DNA of 64,000 bases from Polynucleobacter sp. AM-26B4 (GTDB lineage Bacteria; Pseudomonadota; Gammaproteobacteria; Burkholderiales; Burkholderiaceae). The stretch covers positions 1 to 64,000 of the forward strand of contig NZ_JACVOT010000001.1 in NCBI RefSeq assembly GCF_018882285.1, given 5' to 3'. This document shows, in pieces, positions 36,587 to 46,346 of the stretch; within the stretch, counting starts at the first letter, position 1, and the number at the start of each line of letters is the position of its first letter. A program made the position numbers and the translations under genes. The notes beneath the pieces were generated by a model. It saw only the letters and a list, made by a program, of their open reading frames with translations, had not been told where the DNA came from and ran no database searches.

Positions 36587-37411
36587 ATGAGCTCAAAACC
36601 ACGCATTGTTTTCATCGTTTCTGACGGCACTGGCATCACTGCCGAGACATTTAGCCAATCAATTTTGGCGCAGTTTGAGTTACCTTTTAGACAAGTCAGA
36701 ATGCCTTTTATCAACACCGTTGATAAAGCACATCAGGCTGTTCGAGAAATCAATGATTACGCCAAGTCTTCTGGTCTTGAACCAATCGTATTTACAACAT
36801 TGGTTGACTCAGAAGTCAATGCGATTGTCTCTGAAGCCAATTGTGTGATGATGGACATGTTCCAAACTTTTATTGTGCCGCTCGAACAAGCGCTTGGGGT
36901 TAAATCGACCCATGCGATTGGGCGCTTTCACAATAACGCCGATACTGAATCTTATAAAAACAGAATTGAAGCCATTAATTTTTCTCTGGCGCATGACGAT
37001 GGTCAATCCAATCAGAATTTGGCTGATGCCGATGTTATTTTGGTTGGAGTGTCTCGCAGTGGAAAAACGCCGACCAGCCTCTATTTGGCAATGCAATACG
37101 GGCTTAAATCAGCCAACTATCCATTGATACCAGATGATTTCGAAAGAAATCAGATGCCACCTGATTTAATGCCGTTCCGCAAAAAATTATTTGGCCTAAC
37201 GATTGATCCGATGCGCCTATCTGAAATCAGAAATGAGCGAAGACCAGGAAGTAATTACGCCAAGATAGAAAACTGTCGTTATGAAGTTAGCTCTGCTGAA
37301 GCCATGATGCGCAAACTAGCAATTCCCTGGCTGTCTACCACCAATAAATCAATCGAAGAAATTGCCACGACTATCTTGCAAGAAATTAATCCAGATCGAA
37401 GTAATTACTAA
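36587..37411 (+). CDS. ppsR: PEP synthase regulatory protein (bifunctional kinase/pyrophosphorylase)
   Basis: It inactivates PEP synthase by ADP-dependent phosphorylation of a Thr and reactivates it with phosphate. 274 residues from 'MSSKPRIVFIVSDGTGITAE', the family N-terminus; an in-frame extension into the ppsA promoter region is not coding-like. The P-loop is 'VGVSRSGKTPTSLYLAMQYG' at ~155, followed by 'FGLTIDPMRLSEIRNERRPG'. DUF299 family. It is divergent with its target gene. Confidence 0.95.
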   Translation: MSSKPRIVFIVSDGTGITAETFSQSILAQFELPFRQVRMPFINTVDKAHQAVREINDYAKSSGLEPIVFTTLVDSEVNAIVSEANCVMMDMFQTFIVPLEQALGVKSTHAIGRFHNNADTESYKNRIEAINFSLAHDDGQSNQNLADADVILVGVSRSGKTPTSLYLAMQYGLKSANYPLIPDDFERNQMPPDLMPFRKKLFGLTIDPMRLSEIRNERRPGSNYAKIENCRYEVSSAEAMMRKLAIPWLSTTNKSIEEIATTILQEINPDRSNY

Positions 37412-37446
37412 AATTTATTTCTTAGTCACTTAACAATCATCGATCT

Positions 37447-38265
37447 TTATTTAAGTTCTCGGCGAACTCTGCGCATTTCAAATAAACAAACAGCCGCTGC
37501 TGCACCAACATTCAGAGATTCAATGCAAGGGTCCTGAGGAATCAACACTGATCTTGAAATGGCCAAGAGTTCTGGGTCAACCCCAGCACCCTCATTACCA
37601 AAGACCCACGCGTGGGGGTCGAGTAATTCATCCCCTAAATCGTAAAGATCTTGATCCGATATCAAACTTGTTGCTATCAAAGGTAATTTAATCTTTTCGC
37701 GGACCATATTCAAAGACCAGGCTTCGAAAATTTTTAAATGACGATGAGCGCCCATCGCAGCTCTTAAAACTTTTGGTGACCAAGCTTGTGCAGTCCCTTT
37801 TAAACAGACCACATAACTTAAGCCCGCCGCAGCTGCTGTTCTCATCATAGAACCAACATTGCCTGCGTCTTGAACGCCATCCAAAATCAAAACATCCTGG
37901 CTTTGCTTCACAGGAAAGTCATGTTTCGGAATTCTGACGCATGCCATGATCGGCGGGCCATTTTCTAAATCAGAAATCTTCTTCCATAAAGCATCGTCCA
38001 GGATATAAAGATCAGTGTTGGGTACAACAGCCAATTGCATGTCAATCACAGCAGCAATTTCTGCTTGCTGAAGACCTGCCTCGGTTGTGAATAACTCCAC
38101 TAAATCCTCAGATCCCAACCAAGCTTGCGCTAAATGCACCCCCTCCAATACGGCCAGATTAAGTTCTTGTCTAGTTTTATTGGCTTTAGCGCCCCCCTCA
38201 AGCAAGACCTTCAGTCTTTTGATTAATGGGTTATCGACAGAGCTTAAATGTTTTGGATCTCTCAT
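37447..38265 (-). CDS. SpoU/TrmH-family RNA 2'-O-methyltransferase
   Basis: 272 residues. The N-terminal substrate-binding domain begins '[20 protein letters not shown]', and the SPOUT domain has the three family motifs: '[20 protein letters not shown]', '[15 protein letters not shown]' and '[20 protein letters not shown]', which form the trefoil knot and SAM site. The target (rRNA or tRNA) cannot be told from sequence alone. Its ATG overlaps the rnhB stop (ATGA), so it is coupled to the lpx/rnhB transcript. Confidence 0.93.
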   Translation of the reverse strand: MRDPKHLSSVDNPLIKRLKVLLEGGAKANKTRQELNLAVLEGVHLAQAWLGSEDLVELFTTEAGLQQAEIAAVIDMQLAVVPNTDLYILDDALWKKISDLENGPPIMACVRIPKHDFPVKQSQDVLILDGVQDAGNVGSMMRTAAAAGLSYVVCLKGTAQAWSPKVLRAAMGAHRHLKIFEAWSLNMVREKIKLPLIATSLISDQDLYDLGDELLDPHAWVFGNEGAGVDPELLAISRSVLIPQDPCIESLNVGAAAAVCLFEMRRVRRELK

Positions 38266-38900
38266 AGGAGCTTAGTTTCCCCTAAGTTGCCTTTGGTTTC
38301 AATCACCAATCTGACCGGACCAAATGTTTTACGATGCTGAGGGCATGGTCCATGAAGCTTTAAAGACTCAAGATGAACAGGTGTTGGATACCCCATGTGC
38401 TGATTAAAGCCATATACAGGATAAGCCTCATGCAACGCTTGCATGTCTCGATCTCTGGTGACCTTGGCCAAAATCGATGCTGCTGAAATAGCCGCCACCT
38501 TGCTATCACCTTTAACAATCGCTTCCATAGAAATATTCACTTTTGGGCAGCGGTTGCCATCAATCAATGCCCTATCTGGTAAACGCCCCAATGTTTTTTC
38601 TAGGCCTTCAATGGCGCGCTTCATGGCCAGCATCGTGGCTTGCAAAATATTGATTGAATCAATTTCTATAGCACTTGCTTCTGCGATGCACCAGGCTTTT
38701 GAATCTCTGATGATGATGTCATACAACTCATCTCGAACTTTGGCTGTGAGCTTTTTTGAATCTTTTAATCCAGCGATTGGTTTGCTAGGATCAAGCACCA
38801 CTGCTGCAGCAACCACAGAGCCAGCCAAAGGTCCGCGGCCTGCTTCATCCACCCCACACGTCCACTCATAGAGCGGGTTGGGTGCATTCCAATCAGACAT
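38262..38900 (-). CDS. rnhB: Ribonuclease HII
   Basis: It removes RNA from RNA-DNA hybrids and starts ribonucleotide excision. 212 residues with the active-site DE in '[20 protein letters not shown]' (Asp18, Glu19), '[15 protein letters not shown]' and 'DGNRCP' (Asp), then '[21 protein letters not shown]' (Asp). It starts 8 bases inside the end of lpxB and ends overlapping the methyltransferase start. Confidence 0.97.
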   Translation of the reverse strand: MSDWNAPNPLYEWTCGVDEAGRGPLAGSVVAAAVVLDPSKPIAGLKDSKKLTAKVRDELYDIIIRDSKAWCIAEASAIEIDSINILQATMLAMKRAIEGLEKTLGRLPDRALIDGNRCPKVNISMEAIVKGDSKVAAISAASILAKVTRDRDMQALHEAYPVYGFNQHMGYPTPVHLESLKLHGPCPQHRKTFGPVRLVIETKGNLGETKLL

Positions 38901-40101
38901 TGATGACTTCCGCTATGACCTTGGCTACCAAAGCCCCCGTTGGCATGAGCAAGGATTGATGCATTTCAGTAAAACGCTCTTTTAAAAGCGCCACTTCATT
39001 TGGTTTATCTAACCAATTCAATGTAGCTGCAGCCAAGGCTTGTGGTGTGGCTTCCTCTTGTAACAACTCAGGAACAATGAACTCTTGTGCCAAGATATTT
39101 GGCAATCCTACATAAGGTAAATAAGCCTGACGCTTCATGATCCATGCGGTGATAGCTGGAACCTTATAAGAAATCACCATGGGTTTCTTCCAAAGAGCTG
39201 CCTCTAGTGTTGCAGTACCACTGGCTATTAAAACAACATCAGCAGCTTCTAATGCCAAACTGGCTTGGCCATCCAATAAATGCAGAGTGATATTTGGGTG
39301 TTGTTGCAATAACTTATCAGCCATGGCCTGAATGGCCGGCTTTAAGGCAGGAGTTGTAATTGGAACAACAAACTCAATTCCCTGCTTGTATTGATTGAAC
39401 ATCTGCGCAATGGCGTCAAAGAATCCAGGGCCAATCAAATTGATTTCGGATTGACGACTGCCTGGTAAGACTGCCACCAAAGCATTGCCTGTCTGAATAT
39501 TTAATTTTTCTTTAGCGCCTGCTGAATCAGGCACCATCGGAATGCTCGAAGCCAATGGATGACCTACATAAGTTGCATTGATGCCAGCCTTTTCATAAAT
39601 GGCTTTTTCAAATGGAAAGATGCACAGCATGTGGTCTACAGACTCTTTGATGCCCTTGATGCGCCCACCACGCCAAGCCCAAATAGATGGGCTGATGAAA
39701 TGAATCGTTGGAATGCCTGCGGCCTTGAGCTTCTTTTCCACACCCAAATTAAAGTCTGGTGCATCAATGCCCAAAAATGCTTTGGGCGGATGCAAGCTTA
39801 ACTCCTTGATCAAAGCGTTTCTGACTGAAAGAATGGCGGGCAATTGCTTGATGGCTTCAACGTAGCCACGTACAGCCAAAGTCTCCATCGGCCATAGGGC
39901 TTCAAAACCAGTTGCCACCATTTTTGGTCCGCCAATGCCACGAGTCTTAAGCCCTGCTAAATCTGAAGATTCTTGAATTGCTTGCAGAACACTTGCAGCA
40001 AGCATATCCCCTGATGGCTCTCCAGCCACACATGCAAGATATGCGTCTTCTATCAAATGATTAGCGGGCAATGCCGCGCTGTGAAGCGGCGATAAAGTCA
40101 T
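38893..40101 (-). CDS. lpxB: Lipid-A-disaccharide synthase
   Basis: It condenses UDP-diacylglucosamine and lipid X. 402 residues, GT19 fold: '[19 protein letters not shown]' near the N-terminus, '[20 protein letters not shown]', 'YVGHPLAS', '[10 protein letters not shown]' and '[20 protein letters not shown]'. The ATG at 40101 overlaps the lpxA end by 41 bases; an in-frame TTG at 40056 would abolish the overlap and still keep the conserved start. Confidence 0.96.
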   Translation of the reverse strand: MTLSPLHSAALPANHLIEDAYLACVAGEPSGDMLAASVLQAIQESSDLAGLKTRGIGGPKMVATGFEALWPMETLAVRGYVEAIKQLPAILSVRNALIKELSLHPPKAFLGIDAPDFNLGVEKKLKAAGIPTIHFISPSIWAWRGGRIKGIKESVDHMLCIFPFEKAIYEKAGINATYVGHPLASSIPMVPDSAGAKEKLNIQTGNALVAVLPGSRQSEINLIGPGFFDAIAQMFNQYKQGIEFVVPITTPALKPAIQAMADKLLQQHPNITLHLLDGQASLALEAADVVLIASGTATLEAALWKKPMVISYKVPAITAWIMKRQAYLPYVGLPNILAQEFIVPELLQEEATPQALAAATLNWLDKPNEVALLKERFTEMHQSLLMPTGALVAKVIAEVINV

Positions 40102-40861
40102 GGAATATTCTTAGTTTCTCTGCCGTCTCAGCTTCTGTTGATTGTTTTTCTGCCGCCAAGTCTGCAATGGCTTTTTTAGCCTCTTCAAAACTCAGGTTTT
40201 GCTTGTATAACAATTTATAAGCTTGTCTTAAGGCAGTGATCGACTCCGGACTAAAACCACGGCGTTTCAAACCTTCAGCATTTAAACCATGAGGTTCAGC
40301 AACAGCACCAGACGCAATCACGTATGGTGGTAAATCTTGTACTAACTTAGAGGCCCCACCAATCATTGAGTGCTCACCAATGCGAACGAACTGATGAACA
40401 CCACACATACCACCTAAGATAGCCCAATCATCCACATGAACGTGACCAGCAATTTGTGCATTATTTGAGAAGATCGTATTATTTCCAACCACGCAATCAT
40501 GTGCAATATGAACATAAGCCATGATCCAATTGTCATTACCAATTTTGGTGATACCTTGATCTTGAATAGTGCCAGTGTGCAATGTTGTGAATTCACGAAT
40601 CAAATTACGATCGCCAATCACTAACTTGGTTGGTTCACCGCGGTATTTCATATCCTGAGGTGCACCACCCACAGATGCAAAGTGTCCGATTCTGTTTTCA
40701 ATACCAATGCTTGTATGCCCCTCAACAACTGTGTGAGCACCAATTTGTGTTTTGCGCCCAATGGTGACATTCGGACCAATCACGGCATAAGGGCCAATCT
40801 CAACATCCTCAGCAATTTCTGCTTTTGGATCGATGATTGCGCTAGGGTGAATCAAAGCCAT
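40061..40861 (-). CDS. lpxA: UDP-N-acetylglucosamine acyltransferase
   Basis: The first step of lipid A synthesis. 266 residues: a left-handed beta-helix of hexapeptide repeats ('[20 protein letters not shown]' onward), the catalytic His in '[12 protein letters not shown]', and a helical C-terminus ('[20 protein letters not shown]'). It is separated from fabZ by one base and overlaps lpxB. Confidence 0.97.
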   Translation of the reverse strand: MALIHPSAIIDPKAEIAEDVEIGPYAVIGPNVTIGRKTQIGAHTVVEGHTSIGIENRIGHFASVGGAPQDMKYRGEPTKLVIGDRNLIREFTTLHTGTIQDQGITKIGNDNWIMAYVHIAHDCVVGNNTIFSNNAQIAGHVHVDDWAILGGMCGVHQFVRIGEHSMIGGASKLVQDLPPYVIASGAVAEPHGLNAEGLKRRGFSPESITALRQAYKLLYKQNLSFEEAKKAIADLAAEKQSTEAETAEKLRIFHDFIAASQRGIAR

Positions 40862-40862
40862 C

Positions 40863-41312
40863 TTAGGCTTCCTTTTTACGAATGGTGCACATCAAATCAG
40901 CTTCAGTCACCACTACATCATTGACGGTGGCAAATGTTTTAAATTTCCAAATACCGCCTTTGAATCTTTCAATCGATGCATTCAAAATCAATTGATCACC
41001 TGGTGTCACTGGTCTCTTAAAGCGGGCATTATCAATGCCAACAAAGAAATAAACTGAGTCATCCACTGAATCTTGACCAAATGTGAGTAAGGCTGCCGTT
41101 TGAGCCAAAGCTTCAAGAATCAAAACACCTGGCATTACTGGAAATTCTGGGAAGTGGCCCGTGAAATGAGGTTCGTTCATGGTGACGTTTTTTAATGCTT
41201 TGACACGCTGACCAGCCTCTAACTCAAGCACACGATCAACCAATAAAAATGGGTAGCGATGCGGAAGCATCTTCAAGATTTGGTTGATATCAAAATTAAC
41301 TAGCTCGCTCAT
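40863..41312 (-). CDS. fabZ: 3-hydroxyacyl-ACP dehydratase FabZ
   Basis: It dehydrates hydroxyacyl-ACP in fatty acid synthesis and competes with LpxA/LpxD for hydroxyacyl-ACP. 149 residues, hotdog fold: '[16 protein letters not shown]', catalytic His53 in '[15 protein letters not shown]' and Glu67 in '[10 protein letters not shown]'. It sits between lpxD and lpxA, as in most Gram-negatives. Confidence 0.97.
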   Translation of the reverse strand: MSELVNFDINQILKMLPHRYPFLLVDRVLELEAGQRVKALKNVTMNEPHFTGHFPEFPVMPGVLILEALAQTAALLTFGQDSVDDSVYFFVGIDNARFKRPVTPGDQLILNASIERFKGGIWKFKTFATVNDVVVTEADLMCTIRKKEA

Positions 41313-41336
41313 GAATGGCCTTTTCTCTTTTTACGT

Positions 41337-42404
41337 TTATTTCTTGTCTGCAGTGATATTTTGAATTTGCTTTTCTAAATCTTTGATCTTTTGACGCATT
41401 TTATCTAAGCCGCGCAAAATAGCAGCATTCTTTTCCCAATCAGCGTGAGGCAGCATCGGGAAAATACTGGTGAAGTGCTGGCCCGGCTCATCAATCGAAC
41501 GAATGATGGTAGTGCCACCAGATATGGTGCTTCGGTCAGCGATGTTCAAATGCCCCGCAATACTGCTGGACCCACCAATCATGCACATTTTGCCAATGGT
41601 CACGCTGCCAGCCACGGCTGTATTGCCTGCAATCACTGATAAAGCGCCCACATGCACGTTATGCGCAATTTGCACCAAATTATCAATCTTGCAACCATCA
41701 TCAATACGAGTGTCTGCCAATGCCCCACGATCAACGGATGTATTTGATCCAATTTCTACATCATGACCAATGACCACTCGACCCGTTTGAGGCACTTTGA
41801 CCCACTCACCGGCCGCAAGATCAGGAGCAAAACCAAAGCCATCTGAACCAATCACTGTGCCACTGTGGATGATATTTCGATCACCCAATTGACAATCTTG
41901 GTAAATTGAAACGTTGGAATAAATCAAGGCATCTGTGCCGATAGTGACATTGGGCCCAACATGAACTTGTGAAACCAGAACCGATCTCTCACCAACCTTA
42001 GCACCCTTGGCCACATGGCAAAGCGGTCCAATGTGAGCAGAAGGCGCAACTGTTGCACCAGCCTCAATCACTGCACTTGGATGAATACCAGGTAAATATG
42101 TTGGAGCAGTTAATTTTGCAAACTCTTGAGCAATCCTTGCAAATAATGCGTATGGATTTTTTGTGATCAAGTAAGTGCGATTTTTATCTGCTGAGTGCTC
42201 TTGCAAGAACTCATGATCAGCTTCAGAAACAATCAAACCAGCGGCTTGACTATTAAGGGCATCGTTGCGATACAGAGGGTTTGCAAGAAAAGCCAGTTGA
42301 GACTGATTGGCTTGTGTCAGAGGCGCCAAGCTCGAGACGAGCTGATCTCCCTTGCCCGCTAAGCGAGCCGAATAGCGTTCGGCTAACTCAGCAATCGATG
42401 GCAT
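41337..42404 (-). CDS. lpxD: UDP-3-O-acylglucosamine N-acyltransferase
   Basis: The third lipid A step. 355 residues: an N-terminal uridine-binding domain (~1-100, 'QLAFLANPLYRNDALNSQAA'), a hexapeptide beta-helix (~105-300) with the catalytic His in 'LVQIAHNVHVGALSVIAGN', and a C-terminal coiled helix ('GLDKMRQKIKDLEKQI') for acyl-carrier contact. It follows the skp gene by 16 bases. Confidence 0.96.
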   Translation of the reverse strand: MPSIAELAERYSARLAGKGDQLVSSLAPLTQANQSQLAFLANPLYRNDALNSQAAGLIVSEADHEFLQEHSADKNRTYLITKNPYALFARIAQEFAKLTAPTYLPGIHPSAVIEAGATVAPSAHIGPLCHVAKGAKVGERSVLVSQVHVGPNVTIGTDALIYSNVSIYQDCQLGDRNIIHSGTVIGSDGFGFAPDLAAGEWVKVPQTGRVVIGHDVEIGSNTSVDRGALADTRIDDGCKIDNLVQIAHNVHVGALSVIAGNTAVAGSVTIGKMCMIGGSSSIAGHLNIADRSTISGGTTIIRSIDEPGQHFTSIFPMLPHADWEKNAAILRGLDKMRQKIKDLEKQIQNITADKK

Positions 42405-42420
42405 ATGAAGCTCTTAATAA

Positions 42421-42957
42421 TTAACGTAAGTTATTGAGTGCTTTGATGACGTCTTCTGTGACATCAATCTTAGGATTAACGTAAGCAGCCTCTTGAACAA
42501 TCAAATCCAACTTGCGTTGTTCTGCAACAGTCTTAAGAGCCTGATTGGCTTTTTGAGCAATTTTTGAACGCTCTTCAAAACTTCTTTGATTCACATCTTC
42601 TGTGAATTCTCTTTGTTTACGTTGCAATTCGCGGTCAGCATCAGCCAATTCACGTTGACGACGCACACGATCCGTATCAGACATCACAGCAGCATCTTTA
42701 TCTAAACGCTCTGCGGCTGTTTTAATTTTTTGAGCATCGTCACGCAAATCTTTTTCACGCTTAGCAAACTCGCTTTGCAATTTAGTTTGGCTGGCTTTAG
42801 CCATATTGGAATCTTTAAAAATTCGCTCAGAATTAACAACGCCAATACGACCGCTGAAATCCTTTTCATCGGCAGCGATTGCTGAGGCAGAAAATAAACT
42901 CAACGCCAAACCTGAAATCACAGTTGATTGAACGAACTTTTTAGCAAAACGATTCAT
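42421..42957 (-). CDS. skp: OmpH/Skp-family periplasmic chaperone
   Basis: It holds unfolded outer-membrane proteins in the periplasm. 178 residues from the ATG at 42957, chosen because GAAGGA lies seven bases upstream; a TTG five codons earlier overlaps that ribosome-binding site. It has a signal peptide (~1-29, ending SAIAA/D), 'RIGVVNSERIF' and a long charged coiled coil (~50-140) that forms the Skp tentacles. It is placed between bamA and lpxD as usual. Confidence 0.94.
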   Translation of the reverse strand: MNRFAKKFVQSTVISGLALSLFSASAIAADEKDFSGRIGVVNSERIFKDSNMAKASQTKLQSEFAKREKDLRDDAQKIKTAAERLDKDAAVMSDTDRVRRQRELADADRELQRKQREFTEDVNQRSFEERSKIAQKANQALKTVAEQRKLDLIVQEAAYVNPKIDVTEDVIKALNNLR

Positions 42958-42975
42958 AAATACATCCTTCAAGTA

Positions 42976-45279
42976 TTAAAACGCGGTACCAATTTGGAAT
43001 TGGAAACGCTGCAAACGATCTTCTGGTTTCTTGCTCAATGGGAAACCATAACTGAATTTTAACGGTCCCAATGGTGAGATCCAAGACAAACCAAAACCAT
43101 ACGATGTTCTCAAGCCAGAGAAGTCTGGTGTATCCGCATAAACGTTACCAGCATCAAAGAAGCTGAATAAGCGCAAGGTTTTATCCACACCTGATCCAGG
43201 AATTGGGAAAGTATATTCGATATTACCCACTAATTTAGACGCTCCACCAATCGGTGTCACAGTGCCATTAGAGTTGGTATTTGTAGGGCCTAGAGAACCT
43301 GGCTCATAACCCCTCACAGAACCAATACCGCCCACGAAGTAATTCTTGGTTACTGGGAATGGTTTATTACTGTAGGTGTCGCCATAACCAATCTCGCCGT
43401 TAAAGGACAGGATATTGCCCTTGAACAATGGCCAGAAATACTGGTGCTGGTAGTAAGCTCTGTAGTACTGTAAATCAGCTACAGGTGTGCCCCACTCAAA
43501 ATTCGTTTGTTGGTATGTGCCGCGAGATGGAATCAGTGCACTGTCCCTTGCATCTCTTGACCAACCAATGGTGAACGGCACGTTCATATTGCTCTTACCA
43601 TAAGCAGCAACATAATTTTGGTAGCTCGTTGGTGTGTTAATCGATGTTTCCATGTTCAACTGCTCAATACCCAAGCCGAAGAACACGCGATCAACCTCAG
43701 AATACGGCACACCTAACTTAAAGCTACCACCTGTTGAAACAATCTTGTACTCGGTATCACCTGTGTAATACAAAGGACGTGAGGTTCTGGTGTACAACTC
43801 AGTGAAACGGCTGATGCCATCTTCAGTGAAATATGGGTCGTAGTTTGAAATAGCCAAAGTTCGGTTGGTTTTACCTGTGTTGATATTCAAACCAATGCTT
43901 GTTCCTGTACCAAAAGCATTTTCTTGTGAAATACCTGCGGTCAAAATCAACTTATCAGTTGATGAGAAACCTGCACCTAGGCTCAATGAACCTGTTGGTT
44001 TTTCTGCTACTTTGATACCAACGTCTACTTGATCAGACGTACCTGGAATATCTTCAGTATTCACTTCGACGTCTGTGAAATAACCAAGGCGATTGATACG
44101 GTCTTTTGAAAGCTTGAGCTTTTCACTGTCAAACCATGAGCTCTCTAGCTGGCGCATCTCACGACGAATCACTTCATCACGCGTTTTGTTATTGCCTGAA
44201 ATATTGATCTTGCGAACATAAGTGCGCTTACCTGGATCAACGATCAAAGCAAGATCAACAACCTGCTTGTCTTTTTGCAAATTAGGTTGTGGGTTGATTG
44301 CAGCAAAGGCATAACCATAGGCACCCAACTTATCAGCAATGGCTTTTGTGCTCTCAGTCAACTTGGCTGATGAGAACACATCGCCCACTTTTAAGTTAAC
44401 CAGCTTGGTCAACTCTTCATCTTTGCCCAACAACTCACCAGCTAACTTCACTGAGGCAACTTTGTATTGTTGACCTTCTCTGATGTTGATGTTGAGGTAA
44501 ATACCTTTTTTATCTGGCGTGATTGAAACTTGTGTCGACTCAATCACAAACTCTAAGTAACCACGGTTCAAATAGAAAGAACGAATTGCTTCCAAGTCGG
44601 CCGTTAACTTTTGTTTCGAATACAAATCATTCTTGGTGTACCAAGACAACCAATTAGGTGTTGATAACTGCATTTCTTCACGAAGGTCTTTTTCCTTGAA
44701 TGCAGAATTGCCCACAATATTGATCTGAAGAATCTTTGATACTTGACCCTCATCAACGTTGAACAGGATGGCTACTCTATTTCGCTCAACAGGTGTCACA
44801 GTGGTAATCACTTCTGCAGCGTAGTAACCGCGAGAAATATATTGACGCTTGAGTTCTTGCTCAGCTTTATCGATCAATGCTTTGTCGTAGTAACGAGCTT
44901 CTGCAACACCAACGGCTTTAAGAGACTTCTTCAGAGCATCCTTATCAAACTCTTTAATGCCTGTGAACTCTAGCTGTGAAACTGCTGGTCGCTCTTCAAC
45001 TCGGACAACCAATACTTGGCCATCAGACTCGACTTTCACATCTTTAAAAAATCCAGTGTTATAAAGTGCGCGGATCGCATCAGCGCCCTTGTCATCAGTG
45101 AAAGTTTCGCCAACTCTCACCGGCAAATAACTAAAAACCGTGCCTGGTTCGACGCGTTGCAAACCTTCAACGCGAATATCTTTCACCACAAATGGATCAG
45201 CAGCCATCAAAGGGGCTGAAAGCAAACTAACTGCGATTGCAGCCAAAGGGGTCTTAATAAATTTATTATGTATTTTCAA
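42976..45279 (-). CDS. bamA: Outer-membrane assembly factor BamA
   Basis: The essential insertase for outer-membrane beta-barrels. 767 residues: a signal peptide (~1-27), five POTRA domains (~28-425, beginning 'FVVKDIRVEGLQRVEPGTVF') and a 16-strand barrel with the 'VRGYE' lid-loop motif in 'GGIGSVRGYEPGSLG'. It ends in Phe ('FQFQIGTAF'), the beta-signal. The start is TTG, the only start-like codon after an upstream in-frame stop, overlapping the rseP stop as TTGA, so its translation is probably coupled to rseP. Confidence 0.96.
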   Translation of the reverse strand: MKIHNKFIKTPLAAIAVSLLSAPLMAADPFVVKDIRVEGLQRVEPGTVFSYLPVRVGETFTDDKGADAIRALYNTGFFKDVKVESDGQVLVVRVEERPAVSQLEFTGIKEFDKDALKKSLKAVGVAEARYYDKALIDKAEQELKRQYISRGYYAAEVITTVTPVERNRVAILFNVDEGQVSKILQINIVGNSAFKEKDLREEMQLSTPNWLSWYTKNDLYSKQKLTADLEAIRSFYLNRGYLEFVIESTQVSITPDKKGIYLNINIREGQQYKVASVKLAGELLGKDEELTKLVNLKVGDVFSSAKLTESTKAIADKLGAYGYAFAAINPQPNLQKDKQVVDLALIVDPGKRTYVRKINISGNNKTRDEVIRREMRQLESSWFDSEKLKLSKDRINRLGYFTDVEVNTEDIPGTSDQVDVGIKVAEKPTGSLSLGAGFSSTDKLILTAGISQENAFGTGTSIGLNINTGKTNRTLAISNYDPYFTEDGISRFTELYTRTSRPLYYTGDTEYKIVSTGGSFKLGVPYSEVDRVFFGLGIEQLNMETSINTPTSYQNYVAAYGKSNMNVPFTIGWSRDARDSALIPSRGTYQQTNFEWGTPVADLQYYRAYYQHQYFWPLFKGNILSFNGEIGYGDTYSNKPFPVTKNYFVGGIGSVRGYEPGSLGPTNTNSNGTVTPIGGASKLVGNIEYTFPIPGSGVDKTLRLFSFFDAGNVYADTPDFSGLRTSYGFGLSWISPLGPLKFSYGFPLSKKPEDRLQRFQFQIGTAF

Positions 45280-46346
45280 CGTAAAAACAATCTAGAAATA
45301 TCGTTAAACAAAGCCAATATAGTCAAAAACAGGAGGCTACCCATACCAACTCTTTGCAATACATTTTGAACGCCATCTGAAACCCGCTTACCAGACAACA
45401 ATTCCCATCCATCATACAGTAGCTGACCACCATCTAGCATGGGTAATGGGATCAAATTCAGGATTCCTAGGCTGATACTGATCATCGCCAAAAAGCCTAC
45501 ATAGGACTGCCAGCCAACTTGAGCTGTTTTACCCGCCATATCAGCAATGCTCAGAGGCCCGCCAATCTGTTTGATCGACGATTCACCAGTGAATATCCCC
45601 ACCAACATCCGCACAGAAATAGCGCTGATATCCCAAACCCTCTCACTTGCCACACCAATGGCCTCAAAAATGCCTAATTTGAGCTCAAAAATACCAATGG
45701 GCTCACTCACATCTGGTTTGATGCCTAATTTTGCCAATGGATCAGCATCTGGGGTCAAAATCGGCATTTTTTCTGTTTTAAAAACAACATCTTGCTCAAC
45801 TCCTTGGGGAGTTTTGACCTTCACAACAAACCCCTCTGAGCTTGTCACGGCATCCATCAAGCGCCATCTCAGCTGATTCCAGCTTGCAATAGGTCTAAAA
45901 GAGTCATCCCCCTCAGATTTCCAGCCAACCACCGTGTCGCCAGCGTATATACCCGCTTCATAAGCCACACTGGCTTTGTCAGGTTCGACTAATTTAGAAG
46001 GTATTTGAGGAACGCCTGAAGCAAATAAAATCGTCAAAAAGACTATGGCGAGAATGAAATTGGCCAAAGGGCCAGCAGCCACAATGAAGGACCTTTTCCA
46101 CAGTTTTTGACTTCTGAAGGACTCTTCATCCATTTTGACGTAACCACCCAAGGGCAAACTGCTCAATGCCCACTCGGTAGAATCCGGTGATTTTTGATAA
46201 GTCCAAATGGTTTTTCCAAAACCAACAGAAAATCTCAATACTTTGACACCGCACATTTTGGCAGCACTGTAATGGCCATATTCATGAAAGCTGACCAATA
46301 GACCCAATGCCACTAAAAATGCCAATAAACTCCAAATCACTGTCAT
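45276..46346 (-). CDS. rseP: RseP-type site-2 metalloprotease, short form
   Basis: An intramembrane protease that cleaves anti-sigma factors and leftover signal peptides. 356 residues against ~450 in E. coli. The zinc motif HEYGH (His21, Glu22, His25) and the LDG motif in 'NLIPLPMLDGGQL' (Asp305) are intact. 'GGYVKMDEESFRSQKLWKR' and 'VAAGPLANFILAIVFL' are typical. Only one PDZ domain (~120-205) is visible; the sequence goes from 'PLAKLGIKPDVSEP' straight to the third membrane helix. It overlaps dxr by 4 bases (ATGA) and bamA by 4. Confidence 0.93.
   Translation of the reverse strand: MTVIWSLLAFLVALGLLVSFHEYGHYSAAKMCGVKVLRFSVGFGKTIWTYQKSPDSTEWALSSLPLGGYVKMDEESFRSQKLWKRSFIVAAGPLANFILAIVFLTILFASGVPQIPSKLVEPDKASVAYEAGIYAGDTVVGWKSEGDDSFRPIASWNQLRWRLMDAVTSSEGFVVKVKTPQGVEQDVVFKTEKMPILTPDADPLAKLGIKPDVSEPIGIFELKLGIFEAIGVASERVWDISAISVRMLVGIFTGESSIKQIGGPLSIADMAGKTAQVGWQSYVGFLAMISISLGILNLIPLPMLDGGQLLYDGWELLSGKRVSDGVQNVLQRVGMGSLLFLTILALFNDISRLFLR

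Noticed and set aside
38443..38871. A 142-codon open frame opposite rnhB
   Set aside because: Fully antisense to rnhB with all catalytic motifs intact in the latter.
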